DNA of 64,000 bases from Sphingomonas gei (GTDB lineage Bacteria > Pseudomonadota > Alphaproteobacteria > Sphingomonadales > Sphingomonadaceae). The notes beneath the pieces were generated by a model. That model made no database searches. It saw nothing but the letters and a program-made list of their open reading frames with translations, and had not been told where the DNA came from. The stretch is taken from contig NZ_SRXT01000010.1 in the NCBI RefSeq assembly GCF_004792685.1, positions 1 through 64,000 on the forward strand. Direction: 5' to 3'. Position numbers and translations under genes: made by a program. The stretch's first letter is position 1. Every line of letters begins with the position of its first letter. Below, piece by piece: positions 27,267 to 36,232 of the stretch.

Positions 27267-28621
27267 GCGGTTGCCGTCCCGAAAGTCACTGATTGCGCAG
27301 GCGCCACGCCCTGTTCGGGGACGAGCGATTGGTAGAGCGCGGACAAGCGCGTCTTAAACCGCGCCGGCGTGAAGCGCTCGGCCTGTATCGGCGCCATCGC
27401 GGCAAGCGTGTGGCGCAGCGCAGCATCGCCGTCGAGCCTGCGGATGGCGGCCGCCATCGCGCCGACGTCATAGGGGTCGACCAGCAGCGCGGCGTTCCCG
27501 GTTATCTCAGGCAGCGATCCGCCGGTCGAGGTCATGACCGGTACGCCGCGCGCGAGCGCCTCCACCACCGGCAGGCCGAACCCCTCGTAGAGCGACGGGA
27601 AGAGCACGCCGCGCGCGCCGGCGATCAGCACGTCGAGCATCCGTCGCGGGAGATAGTCGAGCTTGCGGACCCGCGATGCGCCCGAAATGCTCTGCGACCC
27701 GGGACTGCCCAGCAGGCGCAGCTCGTTCTCCGAGCGCCAGGCGCGACCGCCGACAATGACGAGCGGCGTCGCCACTTCGCTCGCCAGATAAGCCTCGATC
27801 AGACGGCCCACATTCTTCTTGGGCTCGATCGCGCCGAAATAGAGGAAATAGCCCTGTGGCTCGAGGTCGAACAGGGCGCGCAGCCGCCCGCCTAGCTCGT
27901 CGTCAGCGATCGCCGGCACCGGATCGATCGATTGATAGCAATTGACCACTCGCCCGGCATCGGCGCCGAGGAAATCGACAATGTCACGCCGCGACGCCTC
28001 GGAAACAGTGCAAATCCGGGCGCCGCGGCGGATGCAGCTGCGCAGCAGCCGGTCATGCAAGCGCTTATTTTCGAGGCTGGTATGGGGAAGCCGGAGCGGC
28101 ACCAGATCGTGGATCGTGTAGATGTTGACCGCGCCCGCCAGATGGATCGGCAGCGGATAAGTCCAATGCATGATCTCGGGCGGATCGGGCATCGTGACCG
28201 TAAGGAACCGGCGATAACGTTTGAAATGCCGCGTCGCGACCGACCAGAGCGACCCGAAGCTGTACACCCTCGAAAAACATGGCAGGCGCTCGGCGAAGGC
28301 CTCGGCATGAACGCGCCCCTCGACCGGCACGTCGATCAACCGCCGCGCCCAGGGCGCGACGAACAGCCGTTCGCGCTTGATCGGGCTGCCGCCGGCTGCC
28401 ATGTCGGCCGGGTCGTCGCGGCCGAGTTCGGCGAAGAACAGCGTTTCCCGCAGGTCGCGCGGCGAGCGCGGATGAACGGGCAGCCCGAAGATGAGATCCG
28501 GAGCGCGGCCCATCTCGGCAACCGTTCGTGCGAGCGTACGCGAATAGGTGGCGACCCCGGTACCGCGATGGAGCGCGAGGTTCAGGCCGTCGACGCCGAT
28601 CCGGAAGGGCGCTCTCTTCAT
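27263..28621 (-). CDS. GT4-family glycosyltransferase
   Basis: 452 residues, GT-B fold. It has GVDGLNLALHRGTGVATYSR at the start, PPEIMHWTYPLPIHLAG and IHDLVPLRLPHTSLENKR in the acceptor domain. YFGAIEPKKNVGRLIEAYL and FPSLYEGFGLPVVEALARGV lie in the donor domain. It is clearly paralogous to the gene at 29497-30756 (shared HWTYPLP, HDLxPL and GTGVATYxRTL elements). It probably builds capsule or a capsule-linked glycan. It is third in a minus operon: GT4, FkbM methyltransferase, GT4, export lipoprotein. It overlaps both neighbours by 4 bases. Confidence 0.9.
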   Translation of the reverse strand: MKRAPFRIGVDGLNLALHRGTGVATYSRTLARTVAEMGRAPDLIFGLPVHPRSPRDLRETLFFAELGRDDPADMAAGGSPIKRERLFVAPWARRLIDVPVEGRVHAEAFAERLPCFSRVYSFGSLWSVATRHFKRYRRFLTVTMPDPPEIMHWTYPLPIHLAGAVNIYTIHDLVPLRLPHTSLENKRLHDRLLRSCIRRGARICTVSEASRRDIVDFLGADAGRVVNCYQSIDPVPAIADDELGGRLRALFDLEPQGYFLYFGAIEPKKNVGRLIEAYLASEVATPLVIVGGRAWRSENELRLLGSPGSQSISGASRVRKLDYLPRRMLDVLIAGARGVLFPSLYEGFGLPVVEALARGVPVMTSTGGSLPEITGNAALLVDPYDVGAMAAAIRRLDGDAALRHTLAAMAPIQAERFTPARFKTRLSALYQSLVPEQGVAPAQSVTFGTATA

Positions 28622-29496
28622 CGGATCAGCACCAGCATCTGGTCGCTGGTCGGAGGCGTGTCCAATATCCCCGCGGTGCTCATGCGATGCAGTCCCGCGG
28701 CGGGATCGACACGATGTAGCGCGAAGCCCTCGGCGACGATCGCCGCGAGGAAGCGACCCGGATCGGCATAACGTATCGCACAGAATTCGAGCAGGATCGT
28801 CATCGGCTGCGCCCGATCGAGCAGCCCGCGCATGCCGCGCCAGATCGCTTCCTCGGACGCCTCCGCGTCGATCTTGATGCAGTCGCAGCGCTCGAGCCCT
28901 GCGATCCCGTCCAGCCGCCGTGTCCGCAGCATGGTTGCCGGCTCCCCTTCGCTCAGGATGCGCAGATGCCCTGCGCTGGGCTGCGCTTCGGGAACGACGA
29001 GTTCGGCAGCCAGTCCGGTCGCGTCGTACAGCGGCTCTGCGTAGGATTGCACCCGCGCCGCGAAGCCGTTCACGCGCACCGAATCGTCGAGCATCCGGCG
29101 CAGCCGCGAGTTGGGCTCAAAGGCATGGACCGCGCCTGTCGGGCCGGCGAGATCAGCCATCAGCATGGTGAAATAGCCGACATGCGCACCGACATCGACG
29201 CACACCATGCCCGGGCGGACAAGACACTCCAGAAGCTCGGTGACCCACATCTCCCAGAAACCATCGAGCAGGAGATGTGCACACACATCCACGTCGCGGG
29301 TGTCGACGAACATCTTGTAGCGTCCGAGCACGCGCACCAGAGCCCGGCCGTCGCCAAGATAGGCGTTGATGCACATCTTGCGGATGGCGATTTCGTTGGC
29401 GGCGCGGGGGCGTGTCCGCAAATGGCCCAGCGGCCAGCGGCGCTCCTGGGTCATCCGGTGGCCGGCGCGCCGAAGCAGGATAGGGAACCTCAGCAT
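28618..29496 (-). CDS. FkbM-family methyltransferase
   Basis: 292 residues. The SAM site is MVCVDVGAHVGYFTMLMADL with GAVHAFEPNSRLRRML as the following acidic loop. CDCIKIDAEASEEAIWRGM is the FkbM hallmark (IKIDVEGxE-like, here with Ala-Ser in place of Gly). The N-terminal 90 residues (CINAYLGDGRALVRVLGRYK, FVDTRDVDVCAHLLLDGFWE) are the usual FkbM lead-in. It probably O-methylates a sugar hydroxyl in the capsule or exopolysaccharide. It sits between two paralogous GT4 genes, starting immediately after the upstream gene's stop and overlapping the downstream start by ATGA. Confidence 0.88.
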   Translation of the reverse strand: MLRFPILLRRAGHRMTQERRWPLGHLRTRPRAANEIAIRKMCINAYLGDGRALVRVLGRYKMFVDTRDVDVCAHLLLDGFWEMWVTELLECLVRPGMVCVDVGAHVGYFTMLMADLAGPTGAVHAFEPNSRLRRMLDDSVRVNGFAARVQSYAEPLYDATGLAAELVVPEAQPSAGHLRILSEGEPATMLRTRRLDGIAGLERCDCIKIDAEASEEAIWRGMRGLLDRAQPMTILLEFCAIRYADPGRFLAAIVAEGFALHRVDPAAGLHRMSTAGILDTPPTSDQMLVLIR

Positions 29497-30756
29497 CTAC
29501 GCGCACTCGTTCCGCGGCGCGGCGGAAACTGCGTCGGCGTACAGGGCCCGAAGCCGGCGCGCATAATGCTCGCGCGTGAACCTCAGGCCGCGGACAAAAC
29601 CTGCAGCGCGCAGCCGGGCACAGAGCGCCTGGTCCTTGTCCAGCCTGCGGATCGCCGCTTCGATCTGCGAAGTCTGTCGGGGATCGACCAACAGCGCGGC
29701 GTCTCCGGCGATTTCGGCCGAGGCTCCCGTGCTGGACGCAACCACCGGGCAGCCGAGCGCCATCGCCTCGGCGATGGGGAGGCCGAAGCCTTCGGCAAGC
29801 GAGGGAAACAGCAGCGCGCGTGCGCGGCGCATCATGCCAAGCAGTTCGCGACGCGGCACCCAAGGCAGCCGGATTACCCCCGAGAACGTATGGAGCTGCG
29901 CCTCGAGCTGCTCCTCCCCCGGCACGTGCGGGCCGACGATCACCAGCGGCAGTGCGGTCTCGCTCGCGGCGTGCGCGCGGGCAAGCCGCTCGAGATTTTT
30001 GCGAGGCTCGACCCGTCCGCAGAAGAAGAAATAGCGCCCCGAGCGCAAGCCGGAGGGAAGGATCGGGTCGGTCTGGAGCGGCGCGTCGATCGCCTGCAAG
30101 GTGTTTGTCACCCTGTCTTCGGGCATGCCCAATCGGTCGATGACCTCGCGGCGGACGGTTTCGGAAACGGTGACCAGCCCGTGCGCGTGCTGGGTGATTT
30201 CGCGCAAAACAGCGGCATGCCGCGCCGGACCGACGCGCGTGAGCTCAGGATCCGTCAACGGGATGAGGTCGTGGACGGTATAGAGATTCCTCGCCCCGCG
30301 GACATAGAGCGGCAGTGGATAGGTCCAATGCATGACCTGCGGTGGACGCCCGAATTCGACGGGCAGCAAGCGGCCGTGCAGATTGAAGAAGACATGCGCC
30401 TCGCGGAAGATGTCGTGGACTACCCAATGCGCTGGCGCGTCCTCGTCGCCGGCCTCCTCCCTGGCTGCGATACGTGCGCTCGGCCGCGCCGCCGCGATCC
30501 AGCGGCCGAGCCGCGCCTTTCGCGGCGGGTCGCCCGAGGCGCTGTCGCCGAGCACCAGCGGCGAGGCTCCCGCGGCGGGCAGACATGCCCCCAATGTCCG
30601 TGCATACGTCGCGACACCGGTCCCGAAGGTTTCTGCCAGCATTCGACTCTCGACACAGACCTGCACCAGGGCGTGGTCCAGCGTATCGACCCTTCGAACA
30701 TAGTTAGGATCATAGAGCTGACGCATTCGCTCGATGCTTGAAGGGCGCATGCTCAT
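29497..30756 (-). CDS. GT4-family glycosyltransferase
   Basis: 419 residues. Visible motifs are FGTGVATYARTLGACLPAAG, PPQVMHWTYPLPLYVRGARN, VHDLIPLTDPEL, FFCGRVEPRKNLERLARAH and FPSLAEGFGLPIAEAMALGC. It is a paralogue of the gene at 27263-28621, differing mainly in the N-terminal 30 residues and a less hydrophobic middle. The start at ATG 30756 has no good ribosome site; alternatives are ATG 30750 and ATG 30726. It is first in the minus operon that ends with the export lipoprotein. Substrate unknown. Confidence 0.88.
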   Translation of the reverse strand: MSMRPSSIERMRQLYDPNYVRRVDTLDHALVQVCVESRMLAETFGTGVATYARTLGACLPAAGASPLVLGDSASGDPPRKARLGRWIAAARPSARIAAREEAGDEDAPAHWVVHDIFREAHVFFNLHGRLLPVEFGRPPQVMHWTYPLPLYVRGARNLYTVHDLIPLTDPELTRVGPARHAAVLREITQHAHGLVTVSETVRREVIDRLGMPEDRVTNTLQAIDAPLQTDPILPSGLRSGRYFFFCGRVEPRKNLERLARAHAASETALPLVIVGPHVPGEEQLEAQLHTFSGVIRLPWVPRRELLGMMRRARALLFPSLAEGFGLPIAEAMALGCPVVASSTGASAEIAGDAALLVDPRQTSQIEAAIRRLDKDQALCARLRAAGFVRGLRFTREHYARRLRALYADAVSAAPRNECA

Positions 30757-31038
30757 TTTTGGCCCAGACGCCGATCACGCCGATGCCGCGACCAGTCATC
30801 GCGTCGTCCTGAGCCGGCGTCCGGCAACGCGCTGAAATCTGGTGCTCGCATTCTCTCGACAGAACTGAGCCGGGACACGGCTGTGGTTCGAGGTGGCAGC
30901 GCGAAATCCGCGTCGTCTCCCCGCCTTGCCGCTCTATCCGGATCGCATGCATCCCCACCCTAGTCGTTTCCACAGGGAGAACGGGATTATTGACGAGTCG
31001 GCGCACGCTCCATGCATCCCGGAAGTGGCGGAACCCCA

Positions 31039-31650
31039 TCAACCATCGGTGTTCGGGGGGCCGCTTCGCATGCTGCGGCGCCAGCGACCGGGCGAGACGC
31101 CGAGAAGCCGCGTGAACGCCTTGGTAAAATGGCTCTGGTCCGCAAAGCCGCATTCATCGGCGACCTTGGACAAAGGCATCCTGTCATCACGAAGCAAGAT
31201 GATCGCCTGGTCGATCCTGCGCTGCATGTACCAATGATAGGGCGCTACCCCTTCGGTCCCCCGAAAGGCCTTGATGAAGTGACTGACCGACATGTTGAGC
31301 CGGCAGGCAACGTCCTCCAGCGCCAGGCCGCCCCCCATCTGCGTAAGCATCATGTCGCGGGCGAGCTTGGCCTGCCAGGGCGCCAAATGGGCGCAAGTCC
31401 GCGAACGCCGGGGCGGCGCCCGTTCCGGCCGCCTCTCCACGATGAGATTGCGGTGCTCGAACAACCCTGAAGGATGCCCCTGACCGACGATGGCGGGGTC
31501 TGCGATCGGCATATACTCGTCCACCGCTATCTCCCTGGCATAGGGGACTCGGGTGAAAGCATGGGCCACGCGCGCGAACGCATCGCCGGTAGCTCCCTGG
31601 CGCCCGATCTCGTGCGGGCCAGAAACGCTTTCCCCACTTGGTAGACACAT
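31039..31650 (-). CDS. AraC-family transcriptional regulator
   Basis: 203 residues. The C-terminal 100 residues contain two helix-turn-helix motifs. The first is LALEDVACRLNMSVSHFIKAF, with RGTEGVAPYHWYMQRRIDQA following. The second is MPLSKVADECGFADQSHFTKAFTRLLGVSPGRWRR, the AraC signature split here by its family turn. The N-terminal part (about 1-95) is short, without a recognisable cupin sensor domain. The target is unknown; proximity to the capsule export operon (about 280 bases away, same strand) makes capsule regulation possible. Upstream DNA at 31651-31970 is AT-rich and probably carries its promoter. Confidence 0.88.
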   Translation of the reverse strand: MCLPSGESVSGPHEIGRQGATGDAFARVAHAFTRVPYAREIAVDEYMPIADPAIVGQGHPSGLFEHRNLIVERRPERAPPRRSRTCAHLAPWQAKLARDMMLTQMGGGLALEDVACRLNMSVSHFIKAFRGTEGVAPYHWYMQRRIDQAIILLRDDRMPLSKVADECGFADQSHFTKAFTRLLGVSPGRWRRSMRSGPPNTDG

Positions 31651-31970
31651 TCGCTGCGCTACTTTGGCAAAGGCACCGAAAATTCTTTGTGGCTGATCAG
31701 AAATTATCCTGAAAGCAGGTCGAAATGACCCAAATGCTTAGCAATAAAAGACCGGCCTATACGAAACATAATGTCGAATATGCAAACAGATTGCCGAATT
31801 TCCTATAGTAATTACTGAAATCCGAAAATTTGCGCAATTACAACATTTGCGCGTTGGAGCAGGTGCAATATGTGTCCGCGGGGTACCTCTCGGCGCGATC
31901 CACACTCTGCTGCGGGAAGCGCGATCGACAGCCCTGCCGGCCCTGGTTGCGCCGGGACCCACGAATGACG
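31651..31970. other. AT-rich intergenic region
   Basis: Between the AraC gene and the exported hypothetical gene. Bases 31660-31860 are clearly more AT-rich than their surroundings, as expected for a promoter and regulator-binding region. No convincing open frame or named binding site is seen. Confidence 0.4.
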
Positions 31971-32591
31971 TCAGAGCGCGGGCGCGGCCCCATTCGGCGC
32001 CAACTTGCATTGTCCGGAATACAAGTGCGCCTGGTCCCAGGTGACGGCGTCGGTCGCCCTGGTCATGAACATATCGATCAGCCCCGGCATGGCTTCCGAT
32101 TGCTGCAGGATGATCATATTTACGGCCCCGCCCCCCGCTGGCGTGGTCATTTCGACGCGCTCCGGCCAATAGTCGACGACACGCTCGAACGGCCGCCCCG
32201 CGGCGCCGGCCGAGATCCCGTCCGGATCCGCAACGATGCGTGTGCGCGGATCGACCGGCTCGGGAGGCAGGGTCGAGCGCGGAGGTTCGGCCGTGCGTAC
32301 CGGGATGGGCGGCAGAAACAGTACGAAAGGATGGCTGCCTTCGTATTTGAATTCGGACGGCTTTTGTTCGCGCGATGGATCAAAGTTCGTGATCCTGCCG
32401 AGCCGGCACTCGAGCAGGCGCGCCGGAAGCATCACAGCCGCCGACGTGGCTTGCGATGGCGTCGCAGCCACCGGCGAGGATGGCGCTGCCGGCGGCGGCG
32501 CTGTCGCCTGCGTTCCGGCTGGCTGAAGCCAGAACAGCGTGGACAGACCCAGTGCAGAAACCAGGCCGGCGACGGCGAACTTGGCAATCAT
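31971..32591 (-). CDS. Exported hypothetical protein, Pro-rich N-terminal linker
   Basis: 206 residues from ATG 32591, preceded by GGAG about 8 bases upstream; the longer open frame starting at 32699 lacks this support. A hydrophobic segment (MIAKFAVAGLVSALGLSTLF) could be a signal peptide or membrane anchor. A Pro/Ala-rich stretch (about 24-48) and a folded-looking domain follow, with LLECRLGRITNFDPS, GSHPFVLFLPPIPVR and the C-terminal WDQAHLYSGQCKLAPN. Two Cys residues could form a disulfide. No family is recognised. It is divergent from the cell-wall hydrolase gene with about 226 bases between starts. Confidence 0.7.
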   Translation of the reverse strand: MIAKFAVAGLVSALGLSTLFWLQPAGTQATAPPPAAPSSPVAATPSQATSAAVMLPARLLECRLGRITNFDPSREQKPSEFKYEGSHPFVLFLPPIPVRTAEPPRSTLPPEPVDPRTRIVADPDGISAGAAGRPFERVVDYWPERVEMTTPAGGGAVNMIILQQSEAMPGLIDMFMTRATDAVTWDQAHLYSGQCKLAPNGAAPAL

Positions 32592-32817
32592 CTCAGCGTC
32601 TCCACGAGCAAGCAACGAGGTAGCGAATTCCAGCGCCCGGACTCCGTATTTTGTGTCAGGAATTGACAATTTTTCAGGAGAGATGATTCGACGCAACAAC
32701 CTCTTTTGTAGATATTCGTCAAATACAACGTGGCATCGAAATTTTACACTTGGGTTACAAACCGAATATCCGGACTATTATCAATTTTTTGTTCAGACGC
32801 GACTATGTTACGCGGTC

Positions 32818-33705
32818 ATGTTCGCCTTTATTATTGGTAACAGGGAATATAGCGTGAGAGCGGCCAAGATTTCTCGCCGGATCGCCTCTCGAGAAGTTCA
32901 GGTGTTCGATTGCCGTCAGCCGGTGGGGATTGCGCATTTTGCCGGTAGCCTCGCCCGGCATCCGGGAGGGAGCGGCGTTCGTCGCAAAGGTCCATTCCAG
33001 TCCTTCCTGCGCGAGGCGCGCTTCGAGACGAGGGGAGCGAATCGCCTCGGATCGATCGGACGCACGATTGGCGCGGTCTTTATCGCTGCCAGCCCTTTGG
33101 CAGCTCCGCATGCGCATGCACAATCCGTGGTGTTGCCACTGGTCGAGGACCGCGCTCAGGCGATCGAGTGCCTGACGTTGGCCATCGCTTATGAGGCCGG
33201 ATTCGAGAGCCCCGAAGGTCAGCAGGCAGTCGCCGAGGTCGTTCTGAACCGCGTCCGGCATCGCGCCTTCCCGAAATCGGTGTGTGGGGTCGTCTTCGCC
33301 GGCTCGGCGCTGAAGACGGGCTGCCAGTTCACCTTCACCTGCGACGGATCGATGCGCCGCCGCCTGCCCGAGACGGTCTTCGCCCGGTCGCGCGACATCG
33401 CCGCGAAGGTGCTCGACGGTCGGCTCCCGTCGATGGTCGGCGACGCGCTCCATTACCACGCCGATTATGTTTCGCCTTATTGGGCGCCGAGCCTCGAGCG
33501 CGTGGCGAAGATCGGAGCGCACATCTTCTATCGCCGCCGAGGCGCAGCGGCGGCCGGGACTGTCGCGGTTTCGGTCCCCGACGTCGCGACGTCGGCCGGC
33601 CCGACCCTGGCGTCCGCGGCAAGCGCTTCGTCCGCACCTGCCTTCGCGCCTTGGGGCCTGGTGCCGCAGGCTTCCGAAGCCACAACGCATATTGAGGGAC
33701 CCTGA
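32818..33705 (+). CDS. SleB-like cell-wall hydrolase (Hydrolase_2 family)
   Basis: The C-terminal domain has CLTLAIAYEAGFESPEGQQA, VAEVVLNRVRHRAFPKSVCG and GCQFTFTCDG, followed by ALHYHADYVSPYWAPSLERV. This is the full set of conserved blocks of the spore-cortex-lytic/SleB family, with catalytic Glu in AYEAGFE and Cys residues typical of the group. It probably cleaves peptidoglycan glycan strands during growth or remodelling. A hydrophobic segment near IGRTIGAVFIAASPLAAPHA suggests secretion, but it lies about 80 residues into the frame. The true start may therefore be a later GTG/TTG rather than ATG 32818. The Ala/Ser-rich tail is low-complexity. Confidence 0.85.
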   Translation: MFAFIIGNREYSVRAAKISRRIASREVQVFDCRQPVGIAHFAGSLARHPGGSGVRRKGPFQSFLREARFETRGANRLGSIGRTIGAVFIAASPLAAPHAHAQSVVLPLVEDRAQAIECLTLAIAYEAGFESPEGQQAVAEVVLNRVRHRAFPKSVCGVVFAGSALKTGCQFTFTCDGSMRRRLPETVFARSRDIAAKVLDGRLPSMVGDALHYHADYVSPYWAPSLERVAKIGAHIFYRRRGAAAAGTVAVSVPDVATSAGPTLASAASASSAPAFAPWGLVPQASEATTHIEGP

Positions 33706-33710
33706 CGCCG

Positions 33711-36125
33711 TCACGCCACGATGTGGATGTCCTCGGGAGCATCGCCCGCATGGTGACGCTCGTACATCGCCGCGTACGCGGCTTCGAGCTTGCGCGCCAT
33801 TTCCCGCGGTTCGAAGAGCGTCGAATGCGAGCGGTTTTCGATCAAGCGCATGCGGATCGCCGCGAGTCGCGCGGGGTCATGGGCGAACGCCACGGCGCGC
33901 GCCTCATATTGGGCGAGATCGTCCGCGATGAGCTCGCGCAGGTCGAGTGTTTCAAGCAAGCTGGCGGCCACGCGCGACGCGAAACTCCTCCCCGGGCAGG
34001 TCAGAATCGGAAGGCCGACGCGCAGCGCGTCGCTGGCGGTGGTGTGGGCGTTGCAGGGCAATGTGTCGAGGAAGAGATCGGCAAGCTGCAACCGGTCGAG
34101 GTGGCGCTCGGTCGGCTCGCTCGCTGCGTACACGATCCGCGCCGGATCTATACCCAATCCGGCTGCGTTGCGCGCGAGATTGCGGCGGGCGGTCTCGTGA
34201 TTGACCCACAGCCATAGCACGCTCGAATCCACCCGCCGCAGGATCGACATCCAGCGCGCGAAGATGTCGGGAGTGATCTTGTAGTTCTGGTTGAAGCAGC
34301 AGAACACGAAGCCGCGCTCCGGCAGCCCGACCGCATTCCGCGTCGCGAGCCGCGAAACCGGCTTCAGCGTGGCGTTGGCCTGATAAGACAATGGGAGATA
34401 GGCGATCTTCTCGGATATGGCACCGCGTGCGCCCGGACGGACCAGCATCTCGTCGGCGATGAGATAGTCGATCGCAGCTGCGCCCGACGTTCCGGGATAG
34501 CCGAGATAGCTCACCTGGATCGGCGCCGCGCGCTCCGCGAAGATGCCGAAGCGGCAATTCTGGGTATAGCCCTTGAGGTCGACGGCGATGTCGATCTCCC
34601 TCTCGCGTGCGACCTGCGCGACTGCCGCGTCGTCCGTAAGCCGGACGTCGACGAACGCGTCGAATGCACTCCGCGCCCGCGACCGCCAGTCGTCGCCCCT
34701 GTCCTCGCCGAACCAGAATGCCGTGAGTTCGAACTGGTCGCGATCGTGCGCCTCGAGCGTTTCGCGGAACAGCTGCATCGTCGCATGGTGGTGAAAGTCA
34801 GCCGAGAAATAGCCGAGCCTGATCCGGTCGTGCCGGAGATACCCATTGGCCAACGGCACCGCCGGAACGCGCGGATGACTGTCCGCGACGATCTGCGCGC
34901 ATCGCAGCTGGAGCGCCGGATCGTCGGCGAGTGCCAGCACCGGAAAAGGCATGGCGCCTGGATTGCCCGCCTCCGCTGCGCGCCGGACGGCCTCAAGCTG
35001 GCCGTCGAAATCGTCCCATTGCGAAAGGTGCATCGCGGCGTGCAGCCGCACCGCCGAATGCTCCAGCGTGGGATCGAGCGCCTTCGCGCGGTCGAAAGAA
35101 GCGAGCGCCTCGGCATGCTCGGTGCGCGTGATCAAAAGGAAGCCGCGCTTCTGGTGCGCCAACGCATTGTTCGGCGCGACCGACAGAAGATGATCGTAGC
35201 AGACCAGCGCGCTGCGATACTGCCCAAGTTCCTCCAGCGCCAAAGCGAGGCCGCGCAGCGCGACGACGTTGTTGACGTCGATCGCGAGGACGCGCTGATG
35301 GCAACGCCCCGCCTCGTCGAAGCGGCGCTGCCGCGAGAGCAGGGAGGCAAGCTGCTGCAGCGCGTCGACATGGCCGGGTTCGCGCTCGAGACAGCGGCGA
35401 AAGCAGCTCTCCGCCTCGTCGAGCCGCCCGACGCGGGTGAGCGCCGCGCCGAGGTTGGCCAATATCTCGGCATGTCCGGGATCGATCGCCAGGGCCTGCC
35501 CGAACGCTTCGATCGCGTGTTGCGGACGATCGAGGAAATTGAGTGCGGTTCCCCGATTGCACAGCGCCTCGACGTTGCGCGGATCGAGCGCGAGCACCTG
35601 CTCGAAGCCATGCAGCGCCTCCGCATGACGGCTCAGCGCGGCAAGAGTCCGCGCGCGCATACTATGGCCCGTAGCCATGCCGGGCTCGCGCGCGACCACG
35701 CGGTCGAACAGGGCCAGCGATTCGTCGAAGCGTCCAACCTCCCGAAGGAGATTGGCGCGATTGTTGAGCGCGTTGAAATTGTCCGGTGCGATCAGCAGCG
35801 CGCGCTCGACGCTCTGCAGAGCCTGCTCGAACGCCCCGGCGGCAGCCAGGGCGGCGCCCTTGAAGTCGTGCGCTTCGGCCAGCCGCGGATCGAGCACGAT
35901 CGCACGATCGTAGCTCGCGATCGCTGCCGGCAGTTGGGCGAGATCGGCGAGCGCGTTGCCGCGCTGACAAAATGCCCCGGCGTCAGCGGGGTCGATGGCG
36001 ATCGCTTCCTCGAATGCGCGCAACGCGTTGGCGGGCTTGCCCTTGTCGAGGAACCTCGCGCCGCGCTCCAGCAGCGCCCGCACTTGCGGGTGTTGGGGCT
36101 TCACCAGGGAATTTGCACTCGCCAT
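33711..36125 (-). CDS. TPR / GT41 (SPINDLY, O-GlcNAc-transferase-like) glycosyltransferase
   Basis: 804 residues. About eleven TPR repeats fill residues 10-385 (for example GKPANALRAFEEAIAIDPAD, PAAIASYDRAIVLDPRLAEA). The C-terminal 400 residues are the catalytic GT41 domain with RIRLGYFSADFHHHATMQLF, IDIAVDLKGYTQNCRFGIFA, QVSYLGYPGTSGAAAIDYLI and FCCFNQNYKITPDIFARWM. These are the canonical blocks, including the HHH motif and the YPGT segment. GT41 enzymes glycosylate Ser/Thr of proteins. The start is ATG 36125 with GGGAG about 9 bases upstream. It lies about 107 bases downstream of gspK on the same strand, so it may belong to the T2SS operon and modify secreted or surface proteins. Confidence 0.92.
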   Translation of the reverse strand: MASANSLVKPQHPQVRALLERGARFLDKGKPANALRAFEEAIAIDPADAGAFCQRGNALADLAQLPAAIASYDRAIVLDPRLAEAHDFKGAALAAAGAFEQALQSVERALLIAPDNFNALNNRANLLREVGRFDESLALFDRVVAREPGMATGHSMRARTLAALSRHAEALHGFEQVLALDPRNVEALCNRGTALNFLDRPQHAIEAFGQALAIDPGHAEILANLGAALTRVGRLDEAESCFRRCLEREPGHVDALQQLASLLSRQRRFDEAGRCHQRVLAIDVNNVVALRGLALALEELGQYRSALVCYDHLLSVAPNNALAHQKRGFLLITRTEHAEALASFDRAKALDPTLEHSAVRLHAAMHLSQWDDFDGQLEAVRRAAEAGNPGAMPFPVLALADDPALQLRCAQIVADSHPRVPAVPLANGYLRHDRIRLGYFSADFHHHATMQLFRETLEAHDRDQFELTAFWFGEDRGDDWRSRARSAFDAFVDVRLTDDAAVAQVAREREIDIAVDLKGYTQNCRFGIFAERAAPIQVSYLGYPGTSGAAAIDYLIADEMLVRPGARGAISEKIAYLPLSYQANATLKPVSRLATRNAVGLPERGFVFCCFNQNYKITPDIFARWMSILRRVDSSVLWLWVNHETARRNLARNAAGLGIDPARIVYAASEPTERHLDRLQLADLFLDTLPCNAHTTASDALRVGLPILTCPGRSFASRVAASLLETLDLRELIADDLAQYEARAVAFAHDPARLAAIRMRLIENRSHSTLFEPREMARKLEAAYAAMYERHHAGDAPEDIHIVA

Positions 36126-36232
36126 TGCTTCAACTCCCTGCGGGGTCAGACAGTTTCGCTCCTCCGTGCGACCCGAGCTCCACTATCTTGACACCGCGAG
36201 GCCCGTTGTTCGGCAAGCCGGTGGCGGAGATC

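Noticed and set aside
30757..31038. A 147-residue minus-strand frame between the GT4 and AraC genes
   Set aside because: It overlaps the AraC gene and the GT4 start, has no family resemblance and no ribosome site, so it is treated as a chance frame.
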